Source: Streptomyces sp. NL15-2K (GTDB taxonomy: Bacteria > Actinomycetota > Actinomycetes > Streptomycetales > Streptomycetaceae). From it: a stretch of DNA of 64,000 nucleotides. Each line of letters begins with the position of its first letter. Positions within the stretch are counted from its first letter, which is position 1. Made by a program: the position numbers and the translations under genes. Below the pieces are notes generated by a model, which saw nothing but the letters and a program-made list of their open reading frames with translations, had not been told where the DNA came from and ran no database searches. This document shows, piece after piece, positions 43,893-52,684 of this stretch. The stretch lies in the NCBI RefSeq assembly GCF_030551255.1, contig NZ_CP130630.1, positions 7,049,501 to 7,113,500 of the forward strand, given 5' to 3'.

Positions 43893-45448
43893 GTGCGCGC
43901 GCCCTCGGCCAGCATGCGGGTGATCTCCACCCGCTTCACCTTCCAGGTGGCGGTCATCGGCAGCTCCTCGAACCGCCACTGCCGCGGCTCGGCCATCGCG
44001 GGCAGATCGGCCGTGGCCTTCCGCCAGCGTTCCGGGTCCAGCGGCTTGTCGTCCCGGACGCACACCACCGGCACCGGCTCGCGGTCCGCGCCGGGCACGA
44101 TGACGACCTCGCGCAGCTCCTCCAGACGGGACATCAGCGTGTCCTCGACCTCCAGATTGCTGTGCACCGCGTCGATCCGATCGATCTCACGGTCGATCAG
44201 ATGCAAGGTGCCCAGGCGGCTCCGGTAGCCCATGTCGCCCATCTGCCACCACTCGCCGTCGAGTTGGCGCTCGTACTGCTCCCGGGCCCCGAGGTAGGTG
44301 AGGATGCGGCCCCTGGTACGGGCCTCGATCCGGCCGGGTGTCCCGGGCTCGGCCGGCCTGCCGTCGGGGTCGGTGACGCGGACGCGGGTGAAGCCCGGTA
44401 TCCCGATCCCGACCCGGCGGCCGTCCGCGCGGCCGGCGCTGCGCCGGGTGAACCACTGGAAGGCGACCGGGCCCGTCTCGCTCTGCCCATACAGCTGGAT
44501 GAGCCAAGGCGTACGGCGATTCGAGGCGGCAAGGAGCCGCCGCACGGTGCGCGGATGGATCGCGTCGAACGTGGAGCCGTAGGCCCGGACTCTGGACAGC
44601 GGGGCTCCGGGCGCGTCGGCCAGCTCCTCCCACAGGACGAAGGTGTTGGGATGCGTCTCGACGATCCCGGGGCGGTGCCGCTTCAGCAGCGGCCCCACGC
44701 TCGCCGGGTCCGGGTCGGTGATCAGCACCAGCGGGCTGCCGAAGTGCAGCAGGACGCCCAGCAGATGGTAGAAGCGCGAGTGCACGAAGGACATGTGCAG
44801 CGCCGCGGTCTCGCCGCGGGTGGGCCAGCCCATCGCCTGCTGCGGTACGAGCCGGTTCCACATGGTGTTCGGGCAGTGCACGGCGAGCTTGGGGACGCCG
44901 GTGGTGCCCGAACTGTGGGTGATCAGGGAGGGTTCGCGAGGGTGGAGCCGTACCGGTGCGGGAGCTTCGGCCCCGGCGAACTTCTCCAGAGGGATGGCAC
45001 CGGGGGCGTCGTCGACGGAGAGCGTGTGACGTACGAGCCCGGCGACACCCTTCAGCGGCCCTTCCAGCTTCGCCCGGTCGGTGATCAGCCACGGCCGCCG
45101 GAGCCGCTCGAGCAACTGTGCGGCGACCGGACCGGACAGGCCGGGCGACAGCAGCGCGGGGACGGCGCCGATGCGGGAGACCGCGCAGGTCAGGAGCATG
45201 ATGTCGACGTTGTCCGTCTTGTGGATGGCCACCTGCTCCGAGGGTCGTACCCCGGCCTCCCACAGCCGCCCGGACAGCTCCTCCACGACGTCGGCCAGCA
45301 CCCGGTAGCTCAGGTCGACCCCGAGGGAGGGGTTCACGTCCAGCGGCCGGTCCAGGGTGACGAAGACGGCTCCGTGGCGGTCGGCCGCCCGCCGGAACAC
45401 CGGGCCGAGATAGAAGCCGCGGTCGGCGAGCAGAGGTTGTCGGGTCAT
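43889..45448 (-). CDS. Acyl-CoA ligase / AMP-forming synthetase (second of two)
   Basis: 519 aa. The ATG at 45448 is preferred because AAAGGAAC precedes it; the ATG at 45469 is possible. ANL-superfamily motifs: phosphate loop THSSGTTGVPKLAVHCP, YGQSETGPVAFQWF, GDMGYRSRLGTLHLIDREID, and a C-terminal TWKVKRVEI with the Lys pair. It is the more diverged of the two ligases and may use a carboxylate other than benzoate, or load a carrier protein. It is co-transcribed with the FAD monooxygenase (GTGA overlap). Confidence 0.88.
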   Translation of the reverse strand: MTRQPLLADRGFYLGPVFRRAADRHGAVFVTLDRPLDVNPSLGVDLSYRVLADVVEELSGRLWEAGVRPSEQVAIHKTDNVDIMLLTCAVSRIGAVPALLSPGLSGPVAAQLLERLRRPWLITDRAKLEGPLKGVAGLVRHTLSVDDAPGAIPLEKFAGAEAPAPVRLHPREPSLITHSSGTTGVPKLAVHCPNTMWNRLVPQQAMGWPTRGETAALHMSFVHSRFYHLLGVLLHFGSPLVLITDPDPASVGPLLKRHRPGIVETHPNTFVLWEELADAPGAPLSRVRAYGSTFDAIHPRTVRRLLAASNRRTPWLIQLYGQSETGPVAFQWFTRRSAGRADGRRVGIGIPGFTRVRVTDPDGRPAEPGTPGRIEARTRGRILTYLGAREQYERQLDGEWWQMGDMGYRSRLGTLHLIDREIDRIDAVHSNLEVEDTLMSRLEELREVVIVPGADREPVPVVCVRDDKPLDPERWRKATADLPAMAEPRQWRFEELPMTATWKVKRVEITRMLAEGART

Positions 45449-45471
45449 GGTGCCGTTCCTTTCTGGCATGG

Positions 45472-47298
45472 TCACCACGCGCCCTGCCGGACCAGGTGGC
45501 GGCGGAGCTTTCCGGTCGGGGTGCGGGGCAGGGACACGACGAAGGCGACGCTTTTGGGGACCTTGAAGGCGGCCAGGTGCTCCCGGGCCAGCCGGATCAG
45601 GTCGTCCTCCAGGCCGGTCAGACCGTCCGGACCGTCCGGACCGTCCAGACCTTCCGGACCGTCCGGACCTTCCGGACCGTCCGGACCTTCCAGATCTTCC
45701 AGACCGTCCAGGCCGGACGGCAGCGGTGCGACGGGGACGACGAAGGCGCGCAGCCGGCTGACGCCGCGTCCGTCGGTGACGGCCGCGACCGCGACCTCCC
45801 GCACCGCCGGATGGGTCCGCAGCACGGCCTCCACCTCCAGCGGGGAGACGGTGATGCCGCCGACCATCTCCATGTCGTCGACGCGCCCCAGGTGCCGGAA
45901 CGTGCCGTCCGGCTCCCGGCGCGCCCGGTCGCGGGTGGCCAGCCAGCCGCCGACCAGGGTGCGGTCCGTCTCCTCGGGCCGGTTCAGATAACCGGGCGTC
46001 ACCGTCGGCCCGCGCACCCACATCTCGCCCTCCGCCCCGTCCGGCACCGGCCGCGCGTCACGGTCGCGCAGCTCCACCTCGAAGCCGGGTACGGGACGGC
46101 CGACCGTGCCGGGGTGGTTGTGGTCGAAGCCGTTGGCGCAGAAGGCGTGGCCCGCCTCGGTGGAACCGATCTGCTCCAGGACCGGGGCGCCGAGCAACTC
46201 GGTGACCCGTCTCCCGAGTCCGGCCGGCAGGCCCTCGCCGGCCGACACCGCGGCGCGTACCGAGGCGAAGCAGGCCTCGTGCCCGCTGCCCCGGTCGGCC
46301 ACCAGCGCGGCGTACGCGGACGGCACGGAGTACAGCAGGGTCACCAGGTGCCGGGCGACGAGTTCGTCGACGGCGGCCGGGGTCGGACGCCGGTCCACCA
46401 GGACGGCGGAGGAACCCGAGAAGAGCGGGAAGACGAAGGCGTTGCCGAAGCCGTAGGCGAAGTACAGCTTCGACACCGACAGGGTGACGTCGTCCTGCGT
46501 GATCCGCAGCACCCGCCGGCCGATGAGGTCGTGGTACGTCCTCGGGTCGCCGTGAGTGTGCACGACCCCCTTGGGGCGGCCCGTCGTGCCGGAGGTGTAC
46601 TGCACGTACAGGGGCGTGTGCGCGTCGACCGGGTGGGCGGGGGCCGGCTCGGCGGCGGGGGCGAGCGCGAGCAGCTGGTCGGCGCCGAGGCGGGGCCGGC
46701 CGGGGAAGTGGTCCGGCCTGTCCGCCAGGCCCGGTCCGGTCACGCACAGCACGGCGTCGGTGTCCTCGGCCATGAACGCGTGCTCGGCGGCGGGAAGTTC
46801 GGGGTTCACCAGGACCGCCACGGCCCCGAGGCGGGCGGTGCCGAGGAAGGCCGTCACCCAGGCGATGCCGTCGGGCAGGGCGAGCAGCACCCGGTCGCCG
46901 GGGCGCACTCCGTGGCCGGCGAGCACGGTGGCCGCGCGGGCCGCGAGGTCGTGCACCTCGCCGTGGGTCCAGACCCGGTGGCCCTGGTGGAAGGCGGGCC
47001 GGTCGGTCCAGCCGCGTCGCTCGGCGAGTGCGGTGAGGTGGGCCGCGAGATTGCCGGGAGCGCCGGCGTCCGCCGGGGACGGCGCCGGTCGCGGTGTAGT
47101 GGATCGCGGGACTGTGGACTGGTGCGTCGAGGCCTGGTGGGTCGTGGCCTGGTGGGTTGTGGCCTGGTGGGTTGTGGCCTGGTGGGTTGTGGCCTGGTGG
47201 GTTGTGGCCTGGTGGGTTGTGGCCTGGTGGGTTGTGGCCTGGTGGGTTGTGGCCTGGTGGGTCGTGGACTGGCGGGTCGTGAACTGGTGAGTCGTCAT
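45472..47298 (-). CDS. Benzoate-CoA-ligase-family enzyme with THQ-repeat N-terminus
   Basis: 608 aa, ATG overlapping the pabAB stop (ATGA). Residues ~12-60 are repeats of TTHQA, absent from normal family members. The enzyme proper starts near residue 75. Motifs: YTSGTTGRPKGVVHTHGDPR, SVSKLYFAYGFGNAFVFP (typical of benzoate-CoA ligases), IGSTEAGHAFCANG, GRVDDMEMVGG and the C-terminal Lys in LPRTPTGKLRR. A second low-complexity insert of GPDGPEG units sits before the last ~45 residues. Probably activates an aromatic acid such as p-aminobenzoate as its CoA thioester. Confidence 0.87.
   Translation of the reverse strand: MTTHQFTTRQSTTHQATTHQATTHQATTHQATTHQATTHQATTHQATTHQATTHQASTHQSTVPRSTTPRPAPSPADAGAPGNLAAHLTALAERRGWTDRPAFHQGHRVWTHGEVHDLAARAATVLAGHGVRPGDRVLLALPDGIAWVTAFLGTARLGAVAVLVNPELPAAEHAFMAEDTDAVLCVTGPGLADRPDHFPGRPRLGADQLLALAPAAEPAPAHPVDAHTPLYVQYTSGTTGRPKGVVHTHGDPRTYHDLIGRRVLRITQDDVTLSVSKLYFAYGFGNAFVFPLFSGSSAVLVDRRPTPAAVDELVARHLVTLLYSVPSAYAALVADRGSGHEACFASVRAAVSAGEGLPAGLGRRVTELLGAPVLEQIGSTEAGHAFCANGFDHNHPGTVGRPVPGFEVELRDRDARPVPDGAEGEMWVRGPTVTPGYLNRPEETDRTLVGGWLATRDRARREPDGTFRHLGRVDDMEMVGGITVSPLEVEAVLRTHPAVREVAVAAVTDGRGVSRLRAFVVPVAPLPSGLDGLEDLEGPDGPEGPDGPEGLDGPDGPDGLTGLEDDLIRLAREHLAAFKVPKSVAFVVSLPRTPTGKLRRHLVRQGAW
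47131..47295 (-). repeat. 15-bp tandem repeat encoding TTHQA
   Basis: Nine near-identical 15-bp copies (coding-strand ACAACCCACCAGGCC) at 47131-47265 plus two degenerate copies up to 47295 form the start of the benzoate-CoA-ligase-like gene. Copy differences are single C/T changes. Recent slippage expansion is likely, and copy number should vary between strains. Confidence 0.92.
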
Positions 47299-49577
47299 CG
47301 GGAGGGCTCCTCGGCGGCGGGCCGCTGCCGTCGCGGGGCCGAGACGGACGCGGCGGCCGTGCGAGGACCCACCGGCAGCGCGGCAGCCGTCCGCACCGCG
47401 GTCTGCTCCCGCTGTTCCCGTATCCGGTCCGCCGTGTGCTGGTGGAGGGCCCGCATCTGGGCCGCCGTCTTCAGCAGCATCTCGTCGTACTCGGCGACCG
47501 GATCGGAGTCGAGGACGATCGCGCCGCCCGCGCCCAGGTGCATCAGACCGTCGGCGAGTACGGCGGTGCGGATGACGATGCTGAGATCCGCGCCGCCGCC
47601 GCACCCCAGGTAGCCGAGGGCGCCGGAGTAGACGCCCCGGGCCTCGGTCTCCAGGGAGTCGATGATCTCCATGGTGCGCAGCTTCGGCGCACCCGTCATC
47701 GAACCGCCGGGGAAGCAGGCGCGGACGCAGTCCACCGCGTCCGTGCCCTCGCGCAGGCGGCCCTCGACCGTGGAGACGAGCTGGTGCACGGTGGCGTACG
47801 TCTCCGTCGCCATGAGCCGGGGGACGCGCACCGTCCCGGTCCGGCAGACCCGGCCCAGGTCGTTGCGGAGCAGGTCGACGATCATCAGGTTCTCGGCGCG
47901 CGTCTTGGCGTCCGCCGCCAGCGCGTCCCTGAGCCGGGCGTCCTCCTGCGGGCCGGTGCCACGGGGCGCGGTGCCCTTGATGGGCCGGGCCTCGGCGACG
48001 CCGTCCCGGCCGATCCGCAGGAAGCGCTCGGGGGAGGAGCCCGCGACGTCGAGGTCGCCGAACCTCAGGAAGGCCGCGTACGGCGCCGGGTCGACGCGGC
48101 GCAGCATCCGGTAGAACTCGTACGCGTCGGGCGGGGCCGGTAACCGGGCGGCGTTGGTCAGACAGACCTCGTAACTGGTGCCCGCCCGCAACTCCCGCTG
48201 ACACGCCTCGATGTCCGCCAGGTACGTCGCCCGGTCGCGGACCAGCCAGGGTTCGGCGGCGCCGGGGTCGGCCTCACCCGGGAGGGCCTGTCGCGGCTGG
48301 TCCGCCTCCGCGGATACGAAAGTGAGCTGGGCCAGCGCGCTCTCCAGCCAGTCGGCGGCCTCCCGCGCGGCCTGCGGGGTGTCCTCCGCCAGGCAGACCG
48401 CGTAGGTGAACCCCTCCTCGTGGTCCACCGCGATCAGCCGGTCGGCGAACAGCCAGCACGCGTCCGGGAGTTCGGACCGGTGCCGGTTGGGTGAGCCGCA
48501 GTCGGCCTTCGTCTCGTAGCCGAAGTAGCCGACATAGCCGCCGGTGAAGTCGAAGGGCAGCCCGTCGGCGTCCACCCGCCGGTTCGCCAACTGCCGTTTG
48601 AGATAGTCGAAGACACTCGCCTCGACCTTGCGCGGGGGCCGTCCCGCCCGCTCGATCTCGCAGCGGCCGGCCTCGACGTCGTACCGGACGAACTCGGCGA
48701 GCGGTCCGCTGCCGTCCCCGAAGAACGAGAACCGGGACCGGCCCGGCCCGACCAGCGAACTGTCCAGCCAGAACGCCCGCTCGGAGGCCGCGTACATCCG
48801 GGTGAAGGCGGCCTCCGCGTCGACCGCGGTGGCGATGCGGCGGGTGTGCAGCCGGTGGGCGGGGCCGCCGGCGGCGCGTCGCGGGCGGGGGATGGTCGCG
48901 GTTGCCGGTGTGGCTGCCGTGGCCGTGCGGCGGGGGACATCCGCGTGTGCGGGCACCGCGGTGTTCTTCGTACGCGTCTTGCGCGCACGCTCCGCCGTGA
49001 GGTTCCGGAAGTTCACCAGCATGCGGTGGCCGTACTCGGTGAGGACGGACTCCGGGTGGAACTGCACCCCCCACAGGGGCCGGACCCGGTGCCGCAGCCC
49101 CATGAGGACGCCGTCCTCGGCCCACGCGATGGCCTCCAGGGCCTCGGGCAGCGGCTCGCGCACGGCCAGGGAGTGGTAGCGGACCGCGGTGAAGTTCTGC
49201 GGCAGCCCCTGGAACAGGTCCTGTCCGTCGTGCCGGACGGCGGTCAGATGCCCGTGCCGGGGCTCCGGGGCGGGAGCGACCAGGCCGCCTTCCCCGAGGG
49301 CGATGCCCTGGTGGCCCAGGCAGACGCCGAGCACGGGGATCGGGGACTCGGCGAGCACACGGGCACTGATGCCGAAGTCACGGGCCTGCCCCGGATGCCC
49401 GGGGCCCGGCGACACCACCACATTGTCGAATTCCGCAAGATCCGGAATCCGTCGCCGTCGAACATCGGCGGGGGCGTCATTGAGGATCACCACCGGCTCC
49501 TCGCCATTGACCGCGGCGATCAGCTGGAACAGGTTGTACGTGTACGAATCGTAATTGTCGATGAGCAGGGTCTTCAC
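47295..49577 (-). CDS. pabAB: Aminodeoxychorismate synthase, PabA-PabB fusion
   Basis: 760 aa. N-terminal glutamine amidotransferase (1-~195): VVVSPGPGHPG, LGVCLGHQGIAL (nucleophilic Cys) and WGVQFHPESVLTEYG (His, Glu). After a Thr/Ala/Pro linker (~200-245) comes the chorismate-binding domain with DGLPFDFTGGYVGYFGYETK, PIKGTAPRGTG and FPGGSMTGAPKLRTME. The Lys in PIKGT is the aminodeoxychorismate-synthase nucleophile; anthranilate synthases have Ala there. So the product is 4-amino-4-deoxychorismate, precursor of p-aminobenzoate. Fusions of this type are common in antibiotic clusters. The gene contains a TTA codon (48141-48143), implying dependence on the bldA tRNA. Confidence 0.95.
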   Translation of the reverse strand: MKTLLIDNYDSYTYNLFQLIAAVNGEEPVVILNDAPADVRRRRIPDLAEFDNVVVSPGPGHPGQARDFGISARVLAESPIPVLGVCLGHQGIALGEGGLVAPAPEPRHGHLTAVRHDGQDLFQGLPQNFTAVRYHSLAVREPLPEALEAIAWAEDGVLMGLRHRVRPLWGVQFHPESVLTEYGHRMLVNFRNLTAERARKTRTKNTAVPAHADVPRRTATAATPATATIPRPRRAAGGPAHRLHTRRIATAVDAEAAFTRMYAASERAFWLDSSLVGPGRSRFSFFGDGSGPLAEFVRYDVEAGRCEIERAGRPPRKVEASVFDYLKRQLANRRVDADGLPFDFTGGYVGYFGYETKADCGSPNRHRSELPDACWLFADRLIAVDHEEGFTYAVCLAEDTPQAAREAADWLESALAQLTFVSAEADQPRQALPGEADPGAAEPWLVRDRATYLADIEACQRELRAGTSYEVCLTNAARLPAPPDAYEFYRMLRRVDPAPYAAFLRFGDLDVAGSSPERFLRIGRDGVAEARPIKGTAPRGTGPQEDARLRDALAADAKTRAENLMIVDLLRNDLGRVCRTGTVRVPRLMATETYATVHQLVSTVEGRLREGTDAVDCVRACFPGGSMTGAPKLRTMEIIDSLETEARGVYSGALGYLGCGGGADLSIVIRTAVLADGLMHLGAGGAIVLDSDPVAEYDEMLLKTAAQMRALHQHTADRIREQREQTAVRTAAALPVGPRTAAASVSAPRRQRPAAEEPSR

Positions 49578-49607
49578 CCGCCCACCTCCCTCGGGTCGTT
49601 CTCGGGC

Positions 49608-50186
49608 CTACGCGGTCCGCCTTTTGTGCCGTCCGCGGAGCGCCTGGAGCGGTGGATACAGCCATTTCCTGAAGAAACGCTGCAGGCGCGGCATGAGAAT
49701 CCAGGTGACGATGGCCGTCACACACAAACACAACAGCAGCGTGCGGATGAACGGATTGAGGCCGCCGAGATAGGGAAGCACGATCAAATTGAACAGAAGC
49801 ACCGGTGGGAACACGGCGCTCATATTCACGAACCACAGTTTCCACTTCGACGGGGGGACCGGCGCGGCGGGCCGGTCGGTCTGTGAGTCGAACCACACCT
49901 TCGCGCCCCGCACGCTCCTGCGGCCCGTCTGCCGCGCGAATCCCGCCGCCCGGATGTCCCACTGCTTGCGGGGGACCGAGTCCTCCCAGGCCCGGGCGGT
50001 GCCTTCGCTGGCGAAGCGATACACCACATGCCACTCCGCCTCTTCGTCGACAAGTACGCCACCTCCCAGGAAGCCCGGCTGCTGCGCGCTCGCGCCCAGC
50101 ATGGCCCACCCCCAGGAATGGAAGTCGGCCTCGTGGCCCGGCACCACGTGATAGGCCACGGTGACGGTGACGGGATTACTGGTCAC
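49608..50186 (-). CDS. ABM-domain-like membrane protein
   Basis: 192 aa from the GTG at 50186. The TTG at 50222 would extend it by 12 residues and the start is uncertain. Residues ~5-95 resemble an antibiotic-biosynthesis-monooxygenase fold (VTVTVAYHVVPGHEADFHSW, HVVYRFASEGTARAWEDS). Two hydrophobic segments follow (MSAVFPPVLLFNLIVLPYLGG and TLLLCLCVTAIVTWILM), with a basic tail. It lies 30 bp upstream of pabAB on the same strand and is the likely first gene of that operon. It may be an accessory or quinone-type oxygenase, and its role is unknown. Confidence 0.75.
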   Translation of the reverse strand: MTSNPVTVTVAYHVVPGHEADFHSWGWAMLGASAQQPGFLGGGVLVDEEAEWHVVYRFASEGTARAWEDSVPRKQWDIRAAGFARQTGRRSVRGAKVWFDSQTDRPAAPVPPSKWKLWFVNMSAVFPPVLLFNLIVLPYLGGLNPFIRTLLLCLCVTAIVTWILMPRLQRFFRKWLYPPLQALRGRHKRRTA

Positions 50187-50340
50187 GCCGTTGAGTACGG
50201 AAAGGAGAGCCGCCCCGTTCAAATATCAACCAAGTTTTTCCGTCGCCCGGATCGTTACTCTTTATGTGATTTTTCGCATGCTTGGCGGTATGTAAAGATC
50301 CGGTGAATATGGATACCTCCGGTAACTTTACGAAATCCGA
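50187..50340. promoter_or_regulatory. AT-rich promoter region of the p-aminobenzoate operon
   Basis: This stretch, especially 50220-50335, is far richer in A and T than its surroundings, with words such as TTACTCTTTATGTG and TATGTAAAGAT. It lies directly upstream of the minus-strand operon and overlaps the end of the DMT transporter gene. Probably the operon promoter. No specific -10/-35 pair could be fixed. Confidence 0.45.
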
Positions 50341-51188
50341 GCCGGCGTGAATTCCCTTTCATGGCCGGGCGCTTCCCCGAACCGCGCCAGCGCCAATGCC
50401 CCCGCGACCCCGACGAGGAACCCCAGCACGGCCAGCCAGGTGAACCCTTCCCGCGTACGGTCCCCCAGCCACACCACGCCCACCGCCGCCGGCCCGATCG
50501 TCTCCCCGATCACCATGCCGGCGGTGGCCGTCGTCACCGAGCCCTGCTGCAAGGCCGAGGTGAGCAGCAGGAACGCGGTTCCGCCGCCCAGCAGGAGCGC
50601 ATAGGTCGCCGGATTCGTGAGGAGGTCAGAGGGTGCGAGCGAGTCGATCAGCCGCACCGCCACCTCGACCACCCCGAACCCGAAGCCGGCGCCCAGGCCG
50701 AGCGCCAGGGCCCGCGCCCGCCCCGGCAGCCGACCGCCCGCGAGACCGAGCACCAGCACCGCCACGGCCGTCCCGAACATCGCGTACCTCAATGCGACCG
50801 GCACGCCCACGTCCCCCTCCGTCCCGGACGCGAGCCCCAGCATCGCGAGCCCGGTACACACCGCGCCCACGGCGCCCCACTCGACGCCGCTCAGCCGCAC
50901 ACGCAGCAGTCGCGCGGCGACCACCGCGGTCACCGCGAGACTCGCGGCGAGCGCCGCCCCCACCGTGTAGAGGGGGATCGAGCGCAACGCCGCGATCTGC
51001 AGCAGGAAACCCAGACCGTCGAGCGCGAGCCCCGCGAGATACCGCCACTGCCGCAGCGCCCGCAGCAGCAGCGCTACGTCCCCGACCGGCCCCGTGGTGG
51101 CCGCCGCCCGCGCCGCCAACGCCTGCAACACCGTCGCCGTACCGAAACAGACCGCGGCACCAAGGGCGCACACCATTCCAAAGAGCAC
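50328..51188 (-). CDS. DMT-type (EamA-like) transporter, 10-TM
   Basis: 286 aa, GTG at 51188. About ten hydrophobic helices in two halves, beginning MVCALGAAVCFGTATVLQAL and ending LGFLVGVAGALALARFG. The second half has GSVTTATAGMVIGETIGPAAVG, typical of drug/metabolite transporter family members. It is separated from the p-aminobenzoate operon by an AT-rich region and may or may not be functionally linked. Export of the cluster product is a reasonable guess only. Confidence 0.83.
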   Translation of the reverse strand: MLFGMVCALGAAVCFGTATVLQALAARAAATTGPVGDVALLLRALRQWRYLAGLALDGLGFLLQIAALRSIPLYTVGAALAASLAVTAVVAARLLRVRLSGVEWGAVGAVCTGLAMLGLASGTEGDVGVPVALRYAMFGTAVAVLVLGLAGGRLPGRARALALGLGAGFGFGVVEVAVRLIDSLAPSDLLTNPATYALLLGGGTAFLLLTSALQQGSVTTATAGMVIGETIGPAAVGVVWLGDRTREGFTWLAVLGFLVGVAGALALARFGEAPGHEREFTPARIS

Positions 51189-51266
51189 AAAGTGACTGTA
51201 GGGGAGGCAGTGAGAGACAGGGCCAGCCGTTCTCGCGCTCTTACCGATCTCTTGGCATGGCGGGTC

Positions 51267-52472
51267 TCAGAGACCCAGCACCCCACGCAGCTGGGCCAAC
51301 CCCCAGTCCAGGTCCTCCTCGGAGATGATCAGGGGCGGCGCGATCCGGATCGTCGGCCCGTGCGTGTCCTTCACCAGGACACCCCGGTCCATCAGCTTCT
51401 CGGACACCTCCCGTCCCGTGCCGTACGACGGAGCGATGTCCACGCCCGCCCACAGCCCGCGCCCGCGCACCGCCGTCACCCGTCCCGTCCCGGCCAGCTC
51501 CCTCAGCTCCCGGTGCAGACGCTCGCCGAGCCGGGCCGCACGCGCCTGGTACTCGCCCGACCGCAGCATCGCCATCACCTCCAGCGCCACCGCGCAGGCC
51601 AGCGGATTCCCGCCGAACGTCGACCCGTGCTCCCCGGGCCGGAAAACTCCCAGCACCTCGGCACTCGACACCACCGCCGACACCGGCACGATCCCGCCCC
51701 CGAGCGCCTTCCCCAGCACATACATGTCCGGCACCACCCCCTCGTGCTCGCACGCGAACGTCCGTCCCGTCCGCCCCAGCCCCGACTGGATCTCGTCCGC
51801 CACGAACAGCACGTTCCGCTCGCGCGTCAGCTCCCGCACCGCCGGCAGATAACCGGCCGGCGGCACCAGCACCCCCGCCTCGCCCTGGATCGGCTCGAGC
51901 AGCACCGCGACGGTGTTCTCGGTCAGCGCCGCGCGCATCGCCGTCACATCTCCGTACGGCACGATCTCGAAGCCCGGCGTGTACGGCCCGTAGTCCGCCC
52001 GCGCCTCGGCATCCGTGGAGAAACTGATGACCGTCGTCGTCCGCCCGTGGAAATTGCCCCCCGCGACCACGATCTTCGCCATCTCCGCCGGCACGCCCTT
52101 GACGCGATACCCCCACTTCCGCGCCGTCTTCACCGCCGTCTCCACCGCCTCCACGCCGGTGTTCATCGGCAGCACCATCTCCATGCCGCAGAGCTCGGCG
52201 AGCTCCCCGCAGAACGCGGCGAACCGGTCGTGATGAAACGCCCGGGACGTCAGCGTCACCCGCTCCAACTGAGCCTTCGCCGCCTCGACGATCCGCCGGT
52301 TGCGATGGCCGAAGTTGAGCGCCGAATACCCGGCCAGCAGATCCAGATACCGCCGCCCCTCGACATCCGTCATCCACGCCCCGTCCGCCGTGGCCACGAC
52401 CACCGGCAGCGGCCGGTAGTTGTGCGCGCTGTGGGCCTCGGCGGCGGCGATGAGCGTCTCCGTAGGGTTCAC
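51267..52472 (-). CDS. rocD: Ornithine aminotransferase
   Basis: Converts ornithine and 2-oxoglutarate to glutamate-semialdehyde and glutamate. 401 aa, GTG at 52472 with AGGGAGA upstream. Class III aminotransferase: NYRPLPVVVATADGAWMTDV is the classic ornithine-aminotransferase opening, NTGVEAVETAVKTARKWGY the PLP phosphate site, VADEIQSGLGRTG the conserved Asp, and YVLGKALGGGIVPVSA the PLP Lys. Divergent from glyA. Full length. Confidence 0.95.
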   Translation of the reverse strand: MNPTETLIAAAEAHSAHNYRPLPVVVATADGAWMTDVEGRRYLDLLAGYSALNFGHRNRRIVEAAKAQLERVTLTSRAFHHDRFAAFCGELAELCGMEMVLPMNTGVEAVETAVKTARKWGYRVKGVPAEMAKIVVAGGNFHGRTTTVISFSTDAEARADYGPYTPGFEIVPYGDVTAMRAALTENTVAVLLEPIQGEAGVLVPPAGYLPAVRELTRERNVLFVADEIQSGLGRTGRTFACEHEGVVPDMYVLGKALGGGIVPVSAVVSSAEVLGVFRPGEHGSTFGGNPLACAVALEVMAMLRSGEYQARAARLGERLHRELRELAGTGRVTAVRGRGLWAGVDIAPSYGTGREVSEKLMDRGVLVKDTHGPTIRIAPPLIISEEDLDWGLAQLRGVLGL

Positions 52473-52568
52473 GGCATCTCCCTGAGCTGACGGCGGCCCC
52501 CTTCCCGTCCACGCTCGCATGACGGACGCGGTAACTCGACGGCCCGGCGTGCCCGGTAGGCTGATCGG

Positions 52569-52647
52569 CGGGCCGTGACTGGCGCGCTGGGATGGGATGG
52601 ACCATCGGGGAGCGGCCTGAGCAGGACAGTGCCGTGCGCCTGGGCCG
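52569..52647 (+). ncRNA. ZTP (pfl) riboswitch upstream of glyA
   Basis: The conserved pfl-motif blocks occur in order: CGTGACTGGCG (52574-52584), GGACCATCGGGGAGCGG (52599-52615) and CCGTGCGCCTGGGC (52632-52645), with a variable loop between. The pseudoknot-forming GGGGAGCGG and CGCC segments are in place. It ends ~40 nt before the glyA ATG. ZTP/ZMP signals 10-formyl-THF shortage, and riboswitches of this class switch on folate one-carbon genes, glyA among them. Motif recall is strong; covariance scoring was not possible here. Confidence 0.9.
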
Positions 52648-52684
52648 TACCGTGAACGCCGAACACACCGTCCGGAGGTCGCCC

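Noticed and set aside
47131..47295. Regular repeats considered as a CRISPR array
   Set aside because: The repeats are contiguous 15-bp coding units with no spacers and no cas genes nearby.
50308..50335. GATACCTC...AACTTT near the p-aminobenzoate operon, resembling the shared motif
   Set aside because: The spacing differs by about two bases and the AGGGTGAC part is missing, so chance similarity in AT-rich DNA is likely.
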